Source: Sphingobium faniae (GTDB lineage Bacteria > Pseudomonadota > Alphaproteobacteria > Sphingomonadales > Sphingomonadaceae). Taken from it: a stretch of DNA of 64,000 nt. Below are positions 19,218 to 27,272 of this stretch, one piece after another. Within the stretch, counting starts at the first letter, position 1; every line of letters begins with the position of its first letter. The notes under the pieces were generated by a model. It was not told where the DNA came from. It saw nothing but the letters and a program-made list of their open reading frames with translations, and searched no databases. The stretch spans positions 124,001-188,000 of the forward strand of contig FMTU01000007.1 of assembly GCA_900100475.1 (NCBI GenBank), written 5' to 3'. A program made the position numbers and the translations under genes.

Positions 19218-19752
19218 ATCCCGGAACGCGCACCATGCCCATGTCCACGATCTGCGCCAATATGGGCGACGATCTCTTGTCCTCGCGCACGCGGATCGTC
19301 TCTCCGATAGCGCCGTCCTCATCCGCGATCATCATCCGCGACACGCTGAACAGCGCGTTGCCCGCCATCAACTGCACCGGATCGCCGCGCTTGACCACCG
19401 CTTCCTTCGGCTGGACGCGCGCGGCCACCGTCTGGCGCGCCACCGGCCCGGACGCCGCCGCCGCGCCGCCGGGAACCAGCGGCACCCGGATGCGCCAGCC
19501 CAGCGCGTCGCACTTGACCATCGCCGCGCCGAAAACCGGCCCTTCGACACTGGGCATGGTGGGACAGGCCGCCAGTTTCAGCCGCCGGTCCACCGGCGCG
19601 GCGGGACCGCCCGGTTCACCCGGATTGGCGCCGACGGTCATCGCGACAAGGCTGTCGATCCGGTCCAGATTTTCGAATTTCTGCTGCGCCAGCGCCGGTG
19701 CGGCGCTCATCATGGCGAAGGCGGCAAGGCCAAGGGCAGGCAGTCTCAACAC
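19204..19752 (-). CDS. flgA: Flagellar P-ring assembly chaperone FlgA
   Basis: Periplasmic chaperone for polymerisation of FlgI into the P ring. The start is set at GTG 19752, which has GGAG seven bases upstream and gives a clean signal peptide (LRLPALGLAAFAMMSAAPALAQQ). An ATG at 19809 would lie on top of the sigma54 promoter and so cannot be in the transcript. The mature part has the SAF-domain pattern QTVAARVQPKEAVVKRGDPVQLMAGNALFSV. It has about 182 residues. Confidence 0.92.
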   Translation of the reverse strand: MLRLPALGLAAFAMMSAAPALAQQKFENLDRIDSLVAMTVGANPGEPGGPAAPVDRRLKLAACPTMPSVEGPVFGAAMVKCDALGWRIRVPLVPGGAAAASGPVARQTVAARVQPKEAVVKRGDPVQLMAGNALFSVSRMMIADEDGAIGETIRVREDKRSSPILAQIVDMGMVRVPGFNDF

Positions 19753-19793
19753 GATCAGTCTCCGATAAAGCGGATATCCTGTCGTGTATTTCA

Positions 19794-19808
19794 GCAATTT
19801 TCGTGCCA
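19794..19808 (-). promoter_or_regulatory. Sigma54 (-24/-12) promoter of flgA
   Basis: On the minus strand TGGCACGAAAATTGC, a perfect match to TGGCACG-N4-TTGC. It lies about 42 bases before the GTG start of flgA and just after the stop of the upstream motB-like gene. Confidence 0.85.
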
Positions 19809-19815
19809 ACCGGAC

Positions 19816-20307
19816 CTATCGCGGGTCGGGCGCGATACGGATGACCTGCCCCTGCCCCGCTTTCCCTTCGGCCTGATCCAGCCCCCGGATCGACAGCCGG
19901 CTCTCCGCGATCCCTTCGGCCCGCAAGGCCCGCGCCACCGCGCCCAGCCGCGCCGCCGCCAGATCCCAGTCGTCGAACCGCTGCCGCGCCGCGTCCGTGC
20001 CGTGGCTGCGCACTGCGATCCCGCCGCCTTCCCGCGCAAACTCGCGGGCGATTGCGGTCAGCCGGGCCTTGCCGGTTCCGGTCAGCAGCGCCTCGCCCGG
20101 CACGAACAGTTCCGCCGCGCGCAGTTCGACCCCCTGCCGCATCGGCCGTCCACCAAATTGCTGGCTCAGCCCCGCCAGCATCACGTCCCGCTTCTGCCCG
20201 CTTGCCTGCAACAACACGAAGAAGGCCAGCAACAACAACAGCAGATCGGCAAAGCTGATCGCCCACCGATTGCGCCGGACCAAGGCGTAAGAGGGCGGCG
20301 CGCTCAT
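19816..20307 (-). CDS. Second MotB-like stator protein (short, OmpA-like domain)
   Basis: Small MotB/PomB-type protein of 163 residues. A single N-terminal membrane helix (RWAISFADLLLLLLAFFVLLQASG) carries the Asp expected to conduct ions. A compact periplasmic OmpA-like domain follows, with HGTDAARQRFDDWDLAAARLGAVARAL. It is less than half the size of the canonical MotB at 30457, with a reduced plug/linker. It overlaps the MotA-like gene upstream by four bases (ATGA), so the two form a pair. Confidence 0.82.
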   Translation of the reverse strand: MSAPPSYALVRRNRWAISFADLLLLLLAFFVLLQASGQKRDVMLAGLSQQFGGRPMRQGVELRAAELFVPGEALLTGTGKARLTAIAREFAREGGGIAVRSHGTDAARQRFDDWDLAAARLGAVARALRAEGIAESRLSIRGLDQAEGKAGQGQVIRIAPDPR

Positions 20308-20972
20308 GCGACTTCGCGGATCGAGGCGCGGCGCAGCGGCGCATTTTCCCGTCGCGCGATCGCCAGCATCCAATCCACCGCCTCCTGCTGCCAGGCCAGT
20401 TCCCGCTCGGACAGATCGGCCAGCCGCGCCGCGACAGGGGCCGCGACGATATTGGCGATCACCACGCCATACAGCGTCGTCAGCAGCGCCAGCGCCATGG
20501 ACGGCCCCAGCTTCGCCGGATCGTCCATCGCCGCGAACATGCCGACAAGGCCGATGATCGTCCCTGTCATGCCCAGAGCGGGCGCGGCGTCGGCGACCGA
20601 CAGCCAGACATTGCGGACCGCCGCATGCCGCTGCCCGCGATCCGCCAGCGATTGCGCGGCCCATAGTTCGAACTGTTCCACCCGCTCGCAATTGGCGAGC
20701 CTGCGCGCCGCTTCGGCGAGGAAGGGATTGGCGGTCTTGACCCGGTCGGTGCAGGACAGGCCGCGCAACTGCGCCACCTGGTCGATCTTGAGCATCACCG
20801 CCCGCGCCGCATCGCGATCCCGCGCCGGACGGGCCGCCACCAGCGGCCTGAGCACCGCGAAGGCGCGCGCGAAATGCGTCCCGCCATTCTGCAACAGCGC
20901 CACCAGCCCGATCCCCGCGACCATCGCCATCAAGGTCAGCGGATCGAACAGATGCCCCAATATTCCCATCAT
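20304..20972 (-). CDS. Second MotA-like stator protein (MotA/TolQ/ExbB family)
   Basis: Inner-membrane ion-channel partner of the adjacent MotB-like protein. It has about 222 residues, with helices near residues 10-25, 125-150 and 160-180. The third and fourth helices carry the family pattern VADAAPALGMTGTIIGLVGMFAAMDDPAKLGPSMALALLTTLYG, with Pro and Thr/Ala at expected places. Start is ATG 20972 with GGAG nine bases upstream (20969 also possible). It is one of two stator sets in the locus; no clear sigma54 or sigma28 element precedes it. Confidence 0.85.
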   Translation of the reverse strand: MMGILGHLFDPLTLMAMVAGIGLVALLQNGGTHFARAFAVLRPLVAARPARDRDAARAVMLKIDQVAQLRGLSCTDRVKTANPFLAEAARRLANCERVEQFELWAAQSLADRGQRHAAVRNVWLSVADAAPALGMTGTIIGLVGMFAAMDDPAKLGPSMALALLTTLYGVVIANIVAAPVAARLADLSERELAWQQEAVDWMLAIARRENAPLRRASIREVA

Positions 20973-21106
20973 GCAACGCCGCTCCACCCCGACCCGGCAA
21001 ATCCCTGCCGCCGCCCGGCAAAAATGTGCCGTCCTTGCCGCCCGCGCAAGGCAATCCCCCGGATTTCCGCCACTTTTGCCCTTGCCGCTGCGTCACCCAC
21101 GCAAAT

Positions 21107-21121
21107 TGGCACGGCTCTTGC
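21107..21121 (+). promoter_or_regulatory. Sigma54 (-24/-12) promoter of flgB
   Basis: TGGCACGGCTCTTGC, a perfect consensus match, about 100 bases before the flgB ATG. It drives the plus-strand rod/hook run and lies in the divergent gap from the second motA-like gene. Confidence 0.87.
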
Positions 21122-21224
21122 GAATATCAGGCTGGATTGCCCGCCCTGCACGCCATCAGGCCTCAGAACGGCAGGGCGATCCGAAAGTTTAGGCTCCCCG
21201 GAGCAAAAAGAGACGGGAAACGAA

Positions 21225-21584
21225 ATGTCGCTGGAAGACGGTCTGTTCGGGATCCATGGAAAGGCGCTGGCGCTTCGCTCGCAGCGCCTTTCCCTGCTCG
21301 CGTCCAACATCGCCAACGCCTCGACCCCCGGCTACAAGGCGCGCGACATCGACTTCGACGCCGCGCTCAAGGAAGCGACCAGCACCGCCAGCCGCAGCGT
21401 GTCGAAGGCCGTCGATGACTCCATGGGCTACCGCATCCCGCTTCAGCCCAGCCTCGACGGCAACACCGTCGAACTGAGTACCGAACAGACGCTGTTCGCG
21501 GAGAATGCCGTCAAATACCGCACGACCCTCTCCTTCCTGGAAGGTCGCCTCAACACCATCACCCGCGCGCTGAAGGGAGAATGA
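21225..21584 (+). CDS. flgB: Flagellar proximal rod protein FlgB
   Basis: Rod subunit next to FliE. It has 119 residues from MSLEDGLFGIHGKALALRSQRLSLLASNIANASTPGYKARDIDF, with the ANIANASTPGYKA rod/hook signature, ending in YRTTLSFLEGRLNTITRALKGE. The frame is open far upstream, but homology begins at the ATG at 21225, which follows a purine-rich stretch. The stop overlaps the region of the flgC start. Confidence 0.95.
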   Translation: MSLEDGLFGIHGKALALRSQRLSLLASNIANASTPGYKARDIDFDAALKEATSTASRSVSKAVDDSMGYRIPLQPSLDGNTVELSTEQTLFAENAVKYRTTLSFLEGRLNTITRALKGE

Positions 21585-21586
21585 GC

Positions 21587-21997
21587 ATGAGCGGCTCTGG
21601 CCCCATGAACGTGTTCGACATCGCCGGCCGCGCCATGAGCGCGCAGCTCATGCGCCTGAACACCACCGCTTCCAACATGGCGAACGCCGGCAATGTGTCG
21701 GGCAGCGCGGCGGAAGCCTATCGCGCGATCAAGCCGGTCTTCCGTTCCGTCACCGACAGCCCCGGCGTGTCGACCGTGAAGGTCGAGCAGGTCGTCACCA
21801 CCAACGCCCAGCCCGTCAAGCGCCACGATCCCAATCACCCGCTGGCCGACGCCAATGGCGACGTGTGGGAAGCGGCCGTGGATAGCAGCGCGGAGCTGGT
21901 CGACATGATCGAGACCGCCCGCATGTACCAGAATAATGTGCAGGTGCTGAACACCGCCAAATCGCTGATGATGGAAACCATAAGGATCGGCAAATGA
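21587..21997 (+). CDS. flgC: Flagellar proximal rod protein FlgC
   Basis: Proximal rod subunit of 136 residues. The N-terminal AMSAQLMRLNTTASNMANAGNVSGS and C-terminal SSAELVDMIETARMYQNNVQVLNTAKSLMMETIRIGK match the rod-family end domains. ATG 21587 has AGGGAG seven bases upstream; ATG 21581 (overlapping the flgB stop) is the alternative. It overlaps flgD by four bases. Confidence 0.94.
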   Translation: MSGSGPMNVFDIAGRAMSAQLMRLNTTASNMANAGNVSGSAAEAYRAIKPVFRSVTDSPGVSTVKVEQVVTTNAQPVKRHDPNHPLADANGDVWEAAVDSSAELVDMIETARMYQNNVQVLNTAKSLMMETIRIGK

Positions 21998-22650
21998 CCG
22001 CCACTTCCGTAACCGACAGCGCGGGCATCCCCGTCTACAGCCCGTCCACGATCAAGGCGACGGGCAAGTCGGAGATGGGCCAGATGGACTTTCTGCGCCT
22101 GCTGACCGCGCAGATGCAGACGCAGGACCCGTTCGAGCCGATGGACAATTCGCAGATGGTGGCCCAGATGGCGACCATCACCAATTCCACCGGCATCGCA
22201 GAAATGAACGCGACGCTGAAGGATCTGTCCGCGCAACTCACCGGATCGCGCCTTGGCGACGCGGCAAGCTGGATCGGCAAGTCGATGCTGGTCGAAAGCA
22301 ACATCGCCGCGCCCGACATGGCGGGCCAGTATATCGGCCAGCTCACGCTCGGCAACGATGCGGAAAATGTCTCGGTCGATCTCGTTGACGGCAGCGGCAA
22401 TGTGGTCAAGTCGATCGACCTCGGCGCGCAATCTGCGGGCGACGTCAACTTCTACTGGGACGGCAAGAACGACACGGGCGAAACCGTGGCGTCCGGCCCG
22501 CTCCGGATCAAGGTCAACGGCGCGTCTCCGGCCCGCGTCGCAAGCTGGGCCACCATCGCCGCCGTCCAGTCACCCGCGGACGGCAGCGCGTCGAAGCTCA
22601 TCACCGCGCTCGGCACCTACAGCCCGTCCGACGCCATCAGCCTCGCTTAA
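21994..22650 (+). CDS. flgD: Flagellar hook assembly (cap) protein FlgD
   Basis: Scaffold that caps the growing hook. It has 218 residues. N-terminal export/cap part: MGQMDFLRLLTAQMQTQDPFEPMDNSQMVAQMA, the strongly conserved FlgD block. The C-terminal half is a FlgD Ig/Tudor-like fold (VDLVDGSGNVVKSIDLGAQSAGDVNFYWDGKNDTG). The start overlaps the flgC stop, with AAGGA seven bases upstream. Confidence 0.95.
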   Translation: MTATSVTDSAGIPVYSPSTIKATGKSEMGQMDFLRLLTAQMQTQDPFEPMDNSQMVAQMATITNSTGIAEMNATLKDLSAQLTGSRLGDAASWIGKSMLVESNIAAPDMAGQYIGQLTLGNDAENVSVDLVDGSGNVVKSIDLGAQSAGDVNFYWDGKNDTGETVASGPLRIKVNGASPARVASWATIAAVQSPADGSASKLITALGTYSPSDAISLA

Positions 22651-22684
22651 CTTCACCCAATTCCTTTCACCCAGGAGCAACGCC

Positions 22685-23527
22685 ATGTCCTTCTACATCT
22701 CTCTTTCCGGCCTCAAGGCGGCGCAGACCGACCTTGCCACCATCTCCAACAATGTCGCCAACGTGAATTCGACCGCGTTCAAGCGCAGCCAGGCCAATTT
22801 CGGCGACATCTTCGCCGCCGCGCCGATGCAGACCACGACGCAGGTGTCGGGCCAGGGCGTCCGCGTGCAGGGCATCACCCAGCAGTTCACGCAGGGCACG
22901 ACCCAGGGCACCGACAAGACGCTGGACCTCGCCATCACCGGGGAAGGCTTCTTCACCGTCAAGCGCGACGCCGACGATCAGGTCAGCTACACCCGCAACG
23001 GCGCCTTTTCGGTGACGAACGACCGCTATGTGGTCGACACCACCGGCGCGCGGCTTCAGGTGGTTCCGGTCGATCCCGTGACCGGCGCGCCGACGGCGAC
23101 GGGCACGCTGGGCACCGCCGACCTCATCGACCTCAAGGTTCCGACCAACTGGCCCGAGGGCGGCACCGGCAACCAGCTTTCCAGCGTCGGCGTGGGGGAA
23201 GACGGCGACATCACCGGCGTCTATGCCGATGGCACGACCGTTCATCTGGGTCAGGCCGCCATGGCCGCCTTCAACAGCCAGGACGGCCTGCGGCAACGCG
23301 GCGACGCGCACTGGTATTCGACCGCGGCGAGCGGCGACCCGATGTTCGGCGCCGCCAATAGCGGCCTGTACGGTTCGATCCGTTCGGGCACGCTGGAACG
23401 CTCCAACGTGGACATCACCGAAGAACTGGTCAGCCTGATTTCCGCCCAGCGCAACTTCCAGGCGAACGCCAAGGCGATCGAGGCGGCGAACACGCTGTCG
23501 ACCACCATCGTCAACATGCGCTCGTAA
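22685..23527 (+). CDS. flgE: Flagellar hook protein FlgE (short form)
   Basis: Hook subunit of 280 residues, far shorter than the usual about 400. N-terminal SFYISLSGLKAAQTDLATISNNVANVNSTAFKRS and C-terminal ERSNVDITEELVSLISAQRNFQANAKAIEAAN are typical FlgE ends. The middle (about 80-200) has a single D1-type core (TGEGFFTVKRDADDQVSYTRNGAF) and apparently lacks the outer D2 insertion. The ATG at 22685 follows CCAGGAGCAACGCC. Confidence 0.94.
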   Translation: MSFYISLSGLKAAQTDLATISNNVANVNSTAFKRSQANFGDIFAAAPMQTTTQVSGQGVRVQGITQQFTQGTTQGTDKTLDLAITGEGFFTVKRDADDQVSYTRNGAFSVTNDRYVVDTTGARLQVVPVDPVTGAPTATGTLGTADLIDLKVPTNWPEGGTGNQLSSVGVGEDGDITGVYADGTTVHLGQAAMAAFNSQDGLRQRGDAHWYSTAASGDPMFGAANSGLYGSIRSGTLERSNVDITEELVSLISAQRNFQANAKAIEAANTLSTTIVNMRS

Positions 23528-23561
23528 CGGCGCGGCGCCCGCATAAGGACAGGAAAACCCC

Positions 23562-24305
23562 ATGGACCGGCTCGTCAACACGGCACTCACCGCGATGCGC
23601 GGCGCGATGGCGCGGCAAGCAGCGATTTCCAACAATCTCGCGAACGTCAACACCGTTGGCTTCCGCGCGGAAATCGCCAATGCCGAGACGCGCTGGATCA
23701 AGGGGGACAGCTTCGACACGCGGGCGCAGCAATCCGAACAGGTGATCGCCGCCGACATGGCGCAGGGGGCGGTCACGCAAACCGGCAATCCGCTGGACGT
23801 GGCGATGAACGGCGACGCATTGCTCGCCGTTCAGGCCACGGACGGCAGCGAAGCCTATACGCGCCGGGGCGACCTCAAGCTCACCGATAGCGGCCTGCTG
23901 ACGACCGGCGATGGCCTGCCCGTGCTGGGCGAAGGCGGTCCCATCACCCTGCCGCAGATGGACAGCCTGTCCATCGCGCAGGACGGCAGCATCTGGGGCG
24001 TGCCGCAGGGGGGCGACGCCGCCAATCCGCAGCGCGTCGATGGCCTGAAACTGGTGAACGCCACCGGCTCCTCCATCGCCAAGGGCACGGACGGCCTGTT
24101 CCGCGAAACCAATGGCGGCGCGCTGCCGCAGGACCCGCTCGCGACCGTCACCGCCGGATCGGTCGAAGGATCGAACGTCAACGCCACCGCCGCCCTCGTC
24201 CAGATGATCGAGGCGAGCCGCGCGTGGGAAACGCAGATCAAGATGATCGACACCGCGAAACAGCTTGATGACGGGGGCGCATCGCTCATGCGTCTGGATG
24301 GTTAA
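23562..24305 (+). CDS. flgF: Flagellar proximal rod protein FlgF
   Basis: Rod subunit of 247 residues with N-terminal MDRLVNTALTAMRGAMARQAAISNNLANVNTVGFRAE, an internal MNGDALLAVQATDGSEAYTRRGDLKL core, and C-terminal GSNVNATAALVQMIEASRAWETQIKMI. FlgF rather than FlgG is chosen from the shorter form, its position between flgE and flgG, and the GALVQMI-type end. It is the last gene before the internal sigma54 element. Confidence 0.93.
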   Translation: MDRLVNTALTAMRGAMARQAAISNNLANVNTVGFRAEIANAETRWIKGDSFDTRAQQSEQVIAADMAQGAVTQTGNPLDVAMNGDALLAVQATDGSEAYTRRGDLKLTDSGLLTTGDGLPVLGEGGPITLPQMDSLSIAQDGSIWGVPQGGDAANPQRVDGLKLVNATGSSIAKGTDGLFRETNGGALPQDPLATVTAGSVEGSNVNATAALVQMIEASRAWETQIKMIDTAKQLDDGGASLMRLDG

Positions 24306-24307
24306 TT

Positions 24308-24322
24308 TGGCACGAACCTTGC
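24308..24322 (+). promoter_or_regulatory. Sigma54 (-24/-12) promoter of flgG
   Basis: TGGCACGAACCTTGC, a perfect consensus match, directly after the flgF stop and 34 bases before the flgG ATG. It splits the fl(g)B-to-L run into flgBCDEF and flgGHIJKL units. Confidence 0.87.
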
Positions 24323-24356
24323 TTCTTTACGGGCAGGATTACGGAGACGAGAGACG

Positions 24357-25145
24357 ATGACCAACGCAGCCCTTCATGTCGCCCGCACCGGCCTTGACGC
24401 GCAGAACACGAAGATGCGCGTGATCGCCAACAACCTGGCGAACGTCAACACGACCGGCTTCAAGCGCGACCGCGCCGATTTCGAAACCCTCGCCTATCAG
24501 CAGATGGTGGCGGCGGGCGCGAATTCCGACACGGAAAACAAGTTCGCGACCGGCCTCAATCTCGGCTCGGGCGTTTCGATGCAGGGCACCAGCAAGATCA
24601 ACACGCAGGGCACCCTGCAACAAACCAACAACGCGCTCGACATGGCGATCGAGGGCGCGGGCTTCTTTCAGGTGCAGCGGCCCGACGGCTCCATCGCCTA
24701 TACCCGCGCGGGCAATTTCACGACCACGGCCGAAGGCGTCGTCGTCACCAGCGACGGCCTGCCGCTGATCCCGCAGATCACCGTGCCCGAAGGCACGACC
24801 GGCCTCACCATCGGCAATGACGGCACCGTATCGGCCACCTTGCAGGGGACAAGCGAACCGACCCAGCTTGGGCAGATCGAACTCGCCAGTTTCATGAACG
24901 CATCGGGGCTTGCGCCCATCGGCGGCAACATGCTGCTCGAAACGGCGGCCAGCGGCACGCCGCAGGTCGGCGTCGCGGGCCTCGACGGGCGCGGCCAGAT
25001 CCGGTCGGGCAACCTTGAAACCTCGAACGTCAATGTGGTTGAGGAGCTGGTCGACATGATCGAAACCCAGCGCGCCTATGAGGTCAATTCGAAGATGATC
25101 AAGGCGACCGACGAAATGCTCCAATACGTCAATCAGCAGTTGTGA
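24357..25145 (+). CDS. flgG: Flagellar distal rod protein FlgG
   Basis: Distal rod subunit of 262 residues, the standard length. N-terminal VARTGLDAQNTKMRVIANNLANVNTTGFKRDRADFETLAYQ carries the FlgG-specific extension DFETLAYQQM. The core is LDMAIEGAGFFQVQRPDGSIAYTRAGNF and the C-terminal end SNVNVVEELVDMIETQRAYEVNSKMI. The stop overlaps the GTG start of flgH. Confidence 0.96.
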   Translation: MTNAALHVARTGLDAQNTKMRVIANNLANVNTTGFKRDRADFETLAYQQMVAAGANSDTENKFATGLNLGSGVSMQGTSKINTQGTLQQTNNALDMAIEGAGFFQVQRPDGSIAYTRAGNFTTTAEGVVVTSDGLPLIPQITVPEGTTGLTIGNDGTVSATLQGTSEPTQLGQIELASFMNASGLAPIGGNMLLETAASGTPQVGVAGLDGRGQIRSGNLETSNVNVVEELVDMIETQRAYEVNSKMIKATDEMLQYVNQQL

Positions 25146-25834
25146 GCCGGATGATGCGCGTTCTTTCCGCCTCCATCGCCGCCCTCTCGCTGGCGTCCTT
25201 CGTCGCCTCCCCCGCCATGGCGGGCAAGAAGAAGCGCGAGGACGAACGCCAATTCTATGCCCCGACCGTCGTGCAGCAGGCGCCCGCGCCCGCCGCCAAC
25301 GGTTCGATCTTTCAGGTGTCGATGGGCTATACCCCGCTCACCAGCGGCGCGCGCGCCACGACCGTGGGCGACATCATCACCATCGTCCTTGTGGAACGCA
25401 CCCAGGCGACCAAGAGCAACAGCGCCGACACCAGCCGCAACGGCAATATCGGCCTCAATCCGCCGACCACCGGCGTGCTGTCCAAGGTCTTTTCGGCCAG
25501 CGACGTCGCCATGGGCGGCCAGAGCGGCTTCACCGGCAAGGGCAACGCGACCCAGTCCAATGCGCTCAATGGCGAGATTACCGTGACCATCGCGGCGGTC
25601 TATCCCAACGGCACGATGCTGGTGAAGGGCGAAAAGGCCCTGACCTTGAACCGCGGCGACGAATTCATCCAGATCAGCGGCCTCGTGCGGCAGGCGGACA
25701 TCAGCCCGGACAACCGCATCGCCTCCACCCGCGTGGCCGATGCGAAGATCATCTACACCGGCAAGGGAGAGATCGCGCGCGCCAGCCGTCAGGGCTGGCT
25801 GCAACGCTTCTTTTCCATGATAAGCCCCTTCTGA
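25142..25834 (+). CDS. flgH: Flagellar L-ring protein FlgH (no lipobox cysteine)
   Basis: Forms the outer-membrane L ring. It has 230 residues from GTG 25142, which overlaps the flgG stop; ATG 25151 is possible. It has an N-terminal signal (LSASIAALSLASFVASPAMA then GKKKRED). The body shows GDIITIVLVERTQATKSNSADTSRNGNIG and GEITVTIAAVYPNGTMLVKGEKAL, both FlgH blocks. FlgH is normally a lipoprotein, but no cysteine occurs anywhere in the signal region, so signal peptidase I cleavage after AMA is more likely. Confidence 0.94.
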   Translation: MSRMMRVLSASIAALSLASFVASPAMAGKKKREDERQFYAPTVVQQAPAPAANGSIFQVSMGYTPLTSGARATTVGDIITIVLVERTQATKSNSADTSRNGNIGLNPPTTGVLSKVFSASDVAMGGQSGFTGKGNATQSNALNGEITVTIAAVYPNGTMLVKGEKALTLNRGDEFIQISGLVRQADISPDNRIASTRVADAKIIYTGKGEIARASRQGWLQRFFSMISPF

Positions 25835-26958
25835 TGGAGTTCATGCCCGTGGCACGTCTCTTCCGCCTCCTCGCTGTGCTTGCCCTGTCGCTGACGGGGG
25901 CGTTCGCCGTCCCCGCGCAGGCGGAACGGATCAAGGATCTGGGCACCTTTCAGGGCGTCCGCCCCAACCAGTTGACCGGCTATGGCATCGTGGTCGGCCT
26001 CGCGGGCACCGGCGACGACAGCCTCGATTATGCGACGCAGGGCATGAAGGGCGTCGTCTCGCGCTTCGGCCTCACCCTGCCGCAGGGCGTCAACCCGGCG
26101 CTCAAGAACGCGGCGGCGGTCCTCGTCACCGCCGACCTCCCCGCCTTCTCCAAGCCGGGACAGCGGCTCGACGTCACGGTTTCGGCGCTGGGCAAGGCCA
26201 AGTCACTGCGCGGCGGTACACTCATCATGACGCCCCTGCGCGGCGCGGATAATGAAATCTACGCCATGGCGCAGGGCAACCTCGCCGTCGGCGGCCTTGG
26301 CGTTTCCGGCGCGGACGGCAGTCAGGTGTCGGTCAACGTCCCGTCCGCCGGGCGCATCCCCAGCGGCGCGACGGTCGAGCGCGCGGTCGCGACCGGCTTC
26401 GACACGGCCCCGACGCTCACCTTCAATCTGGCCGACGCCGATCTCACCACCGCCCTGCGCGTGGCGGACGGCATCAACCGCGCTTTCGGCGATCACCGCG
26501 CCCGCGCCATGGACGCCGTTTCGGTCGCCATCACCGCCGCGCCCGGCGCGGAAGACCGCATCATGATGATGGGCATGATCGAGAATATCGAAGTCTCTCC
26601 CGCCGAAGCCCCTGCCCGCGTCATCGTCAATGCGCGCACCGGCACGGTCGTCATCAATGGCGCGGTCAAAATCCATCCGGCCGCCGTGGCGCACGGAAAA
26701 CTGACGGTTTCCGTCAACGAAGCGCCCCGCGTCGTCCAGCCCGCCCCCTTCTCCCAAGGGCGCACCGCCATGGAGCAATCCAGCTCGATCCAGATCGACG
26801 AACAGAAAAAACCGATGCTCAATTTTAAAGGTGGCGCGTCTCTTGCCGATATAGTGAAGGCGGTCAACGCCATCGGGGCTTCCCCGGCGGACATGGTCGC
26901 AATCCTCGAAGCCTTGAAACAGGCGGGCGCGATGAAAGCCGATCTGGTGGTGTTGTGA
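25834..26958 (+). CDS. flgI: Flagellar P-ring protein FlgI
   Basis: Periplasmic P-ring subunit of 374 residues with a signal peptide (FRLLAVLALSLTGAFAVPAQA). It continues ERIKDLGTFQGVRPNQLTGYGIVVGLAGTGD, the FlgI start motif, then GGTLIMTPLRGADNEIYAMAQG, and ends SLADIVKAVNAIGASPADMVAILEALKQAGAM. ATG 25834 overlaps the flgH stop; ATG 25843 is an alternative. Its chaperone FlgA is encoded at 19204. Confidence 0.97.
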   Translation: MEFMPVARLFRLLAVLALSLTGAFAVPAQAERIKDLGTFQGVRPNQLTGYGIVVGLAGTGDDSLDYATQGMKGVVSRFGLTLPQGVNPALKNAAAVLVTADLPAFSKPGQRLDVTVSALGKAKSLRGGTLIMTPLRGADNEIYAMAQGNLAVGGLGVSGADGSQVSVNVPSAGRIPSGATVERAVATGFDTAPTLTFNLADADLTTALRVADGINRAFGDHRARAMDAVSVAITAAPGAEDRIMMMGMIENIEVSPAEAPARVIVNARTGTVVINGAVKIHPAAVAHGKLTVSVNEAPRVVQPAPFSQGRTAMEQSSSIQIDEQKKPMLNFKGGASLADIVKAVNAIGASPADMVAILEALKQAGAMKADLVVL

Positions 26959-27272
26959 TGCAGATTTCGACCGTAGCAGGGGCATCGTCTCCATCGACCA
27001 GCTCCCCGGACAAGGCCGCGCTGCAACAGGCGGCGAAGCAGTTCGAGGCCATCTTCCTGCGCCAGATGATCGGCGCGATGCGTTCGTCCAGCATGGGCGA
27101 GGGTCTGCTCGATTCCAGCGCGTCGGACCAGTTTCGCGACATGGCCGACGCCCGCACGGCGGACAGCATGGCGGAAAAGGGCAGCCTTGGCATCGCGGAA
27201 CTGCTGCTGAGCCAGTTCGGCGGCCAGTCGCAACCCTCCCCCGCCGCTGCCGCGCCGGATAAGAGCGCATGA
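26958..27272 (+). CDS. flgJ: Rod-binding protein FlgJ, short form without muramidase domain
   Basis: Rod scaffold/cap protein of 104 residues. It has the FlgJ N-terminal domain pattern ALQQAAKQFEAIFLRQMIGAMRSSSMGEGLLDSSASDQFRDM. No NAM/SLT hydrolase domain follows, unlike enterobacterial FlgJ. The wall-cutting role likely belongs to the transglycosylase at 17428. It starts at the flgI stop and overlaps flgK by four bases. Confidence 0.92.
   Translation: MQISTVAGASSPSTSSPDKAALQQAAKQFEAIFLRQMIGAMRSSSMGEGLLDSSASDQFRDMADARTADSMAEKGSLGIAELLLSQFGGQSQPSPAAAAPDKSA

Noticed and set aside
21017..21030. Sigma54-like element on the minus strand before the second motA-like gene
   Set aside because: Spacing is 9 instead of 10; promoter of that pair remains unassigned.
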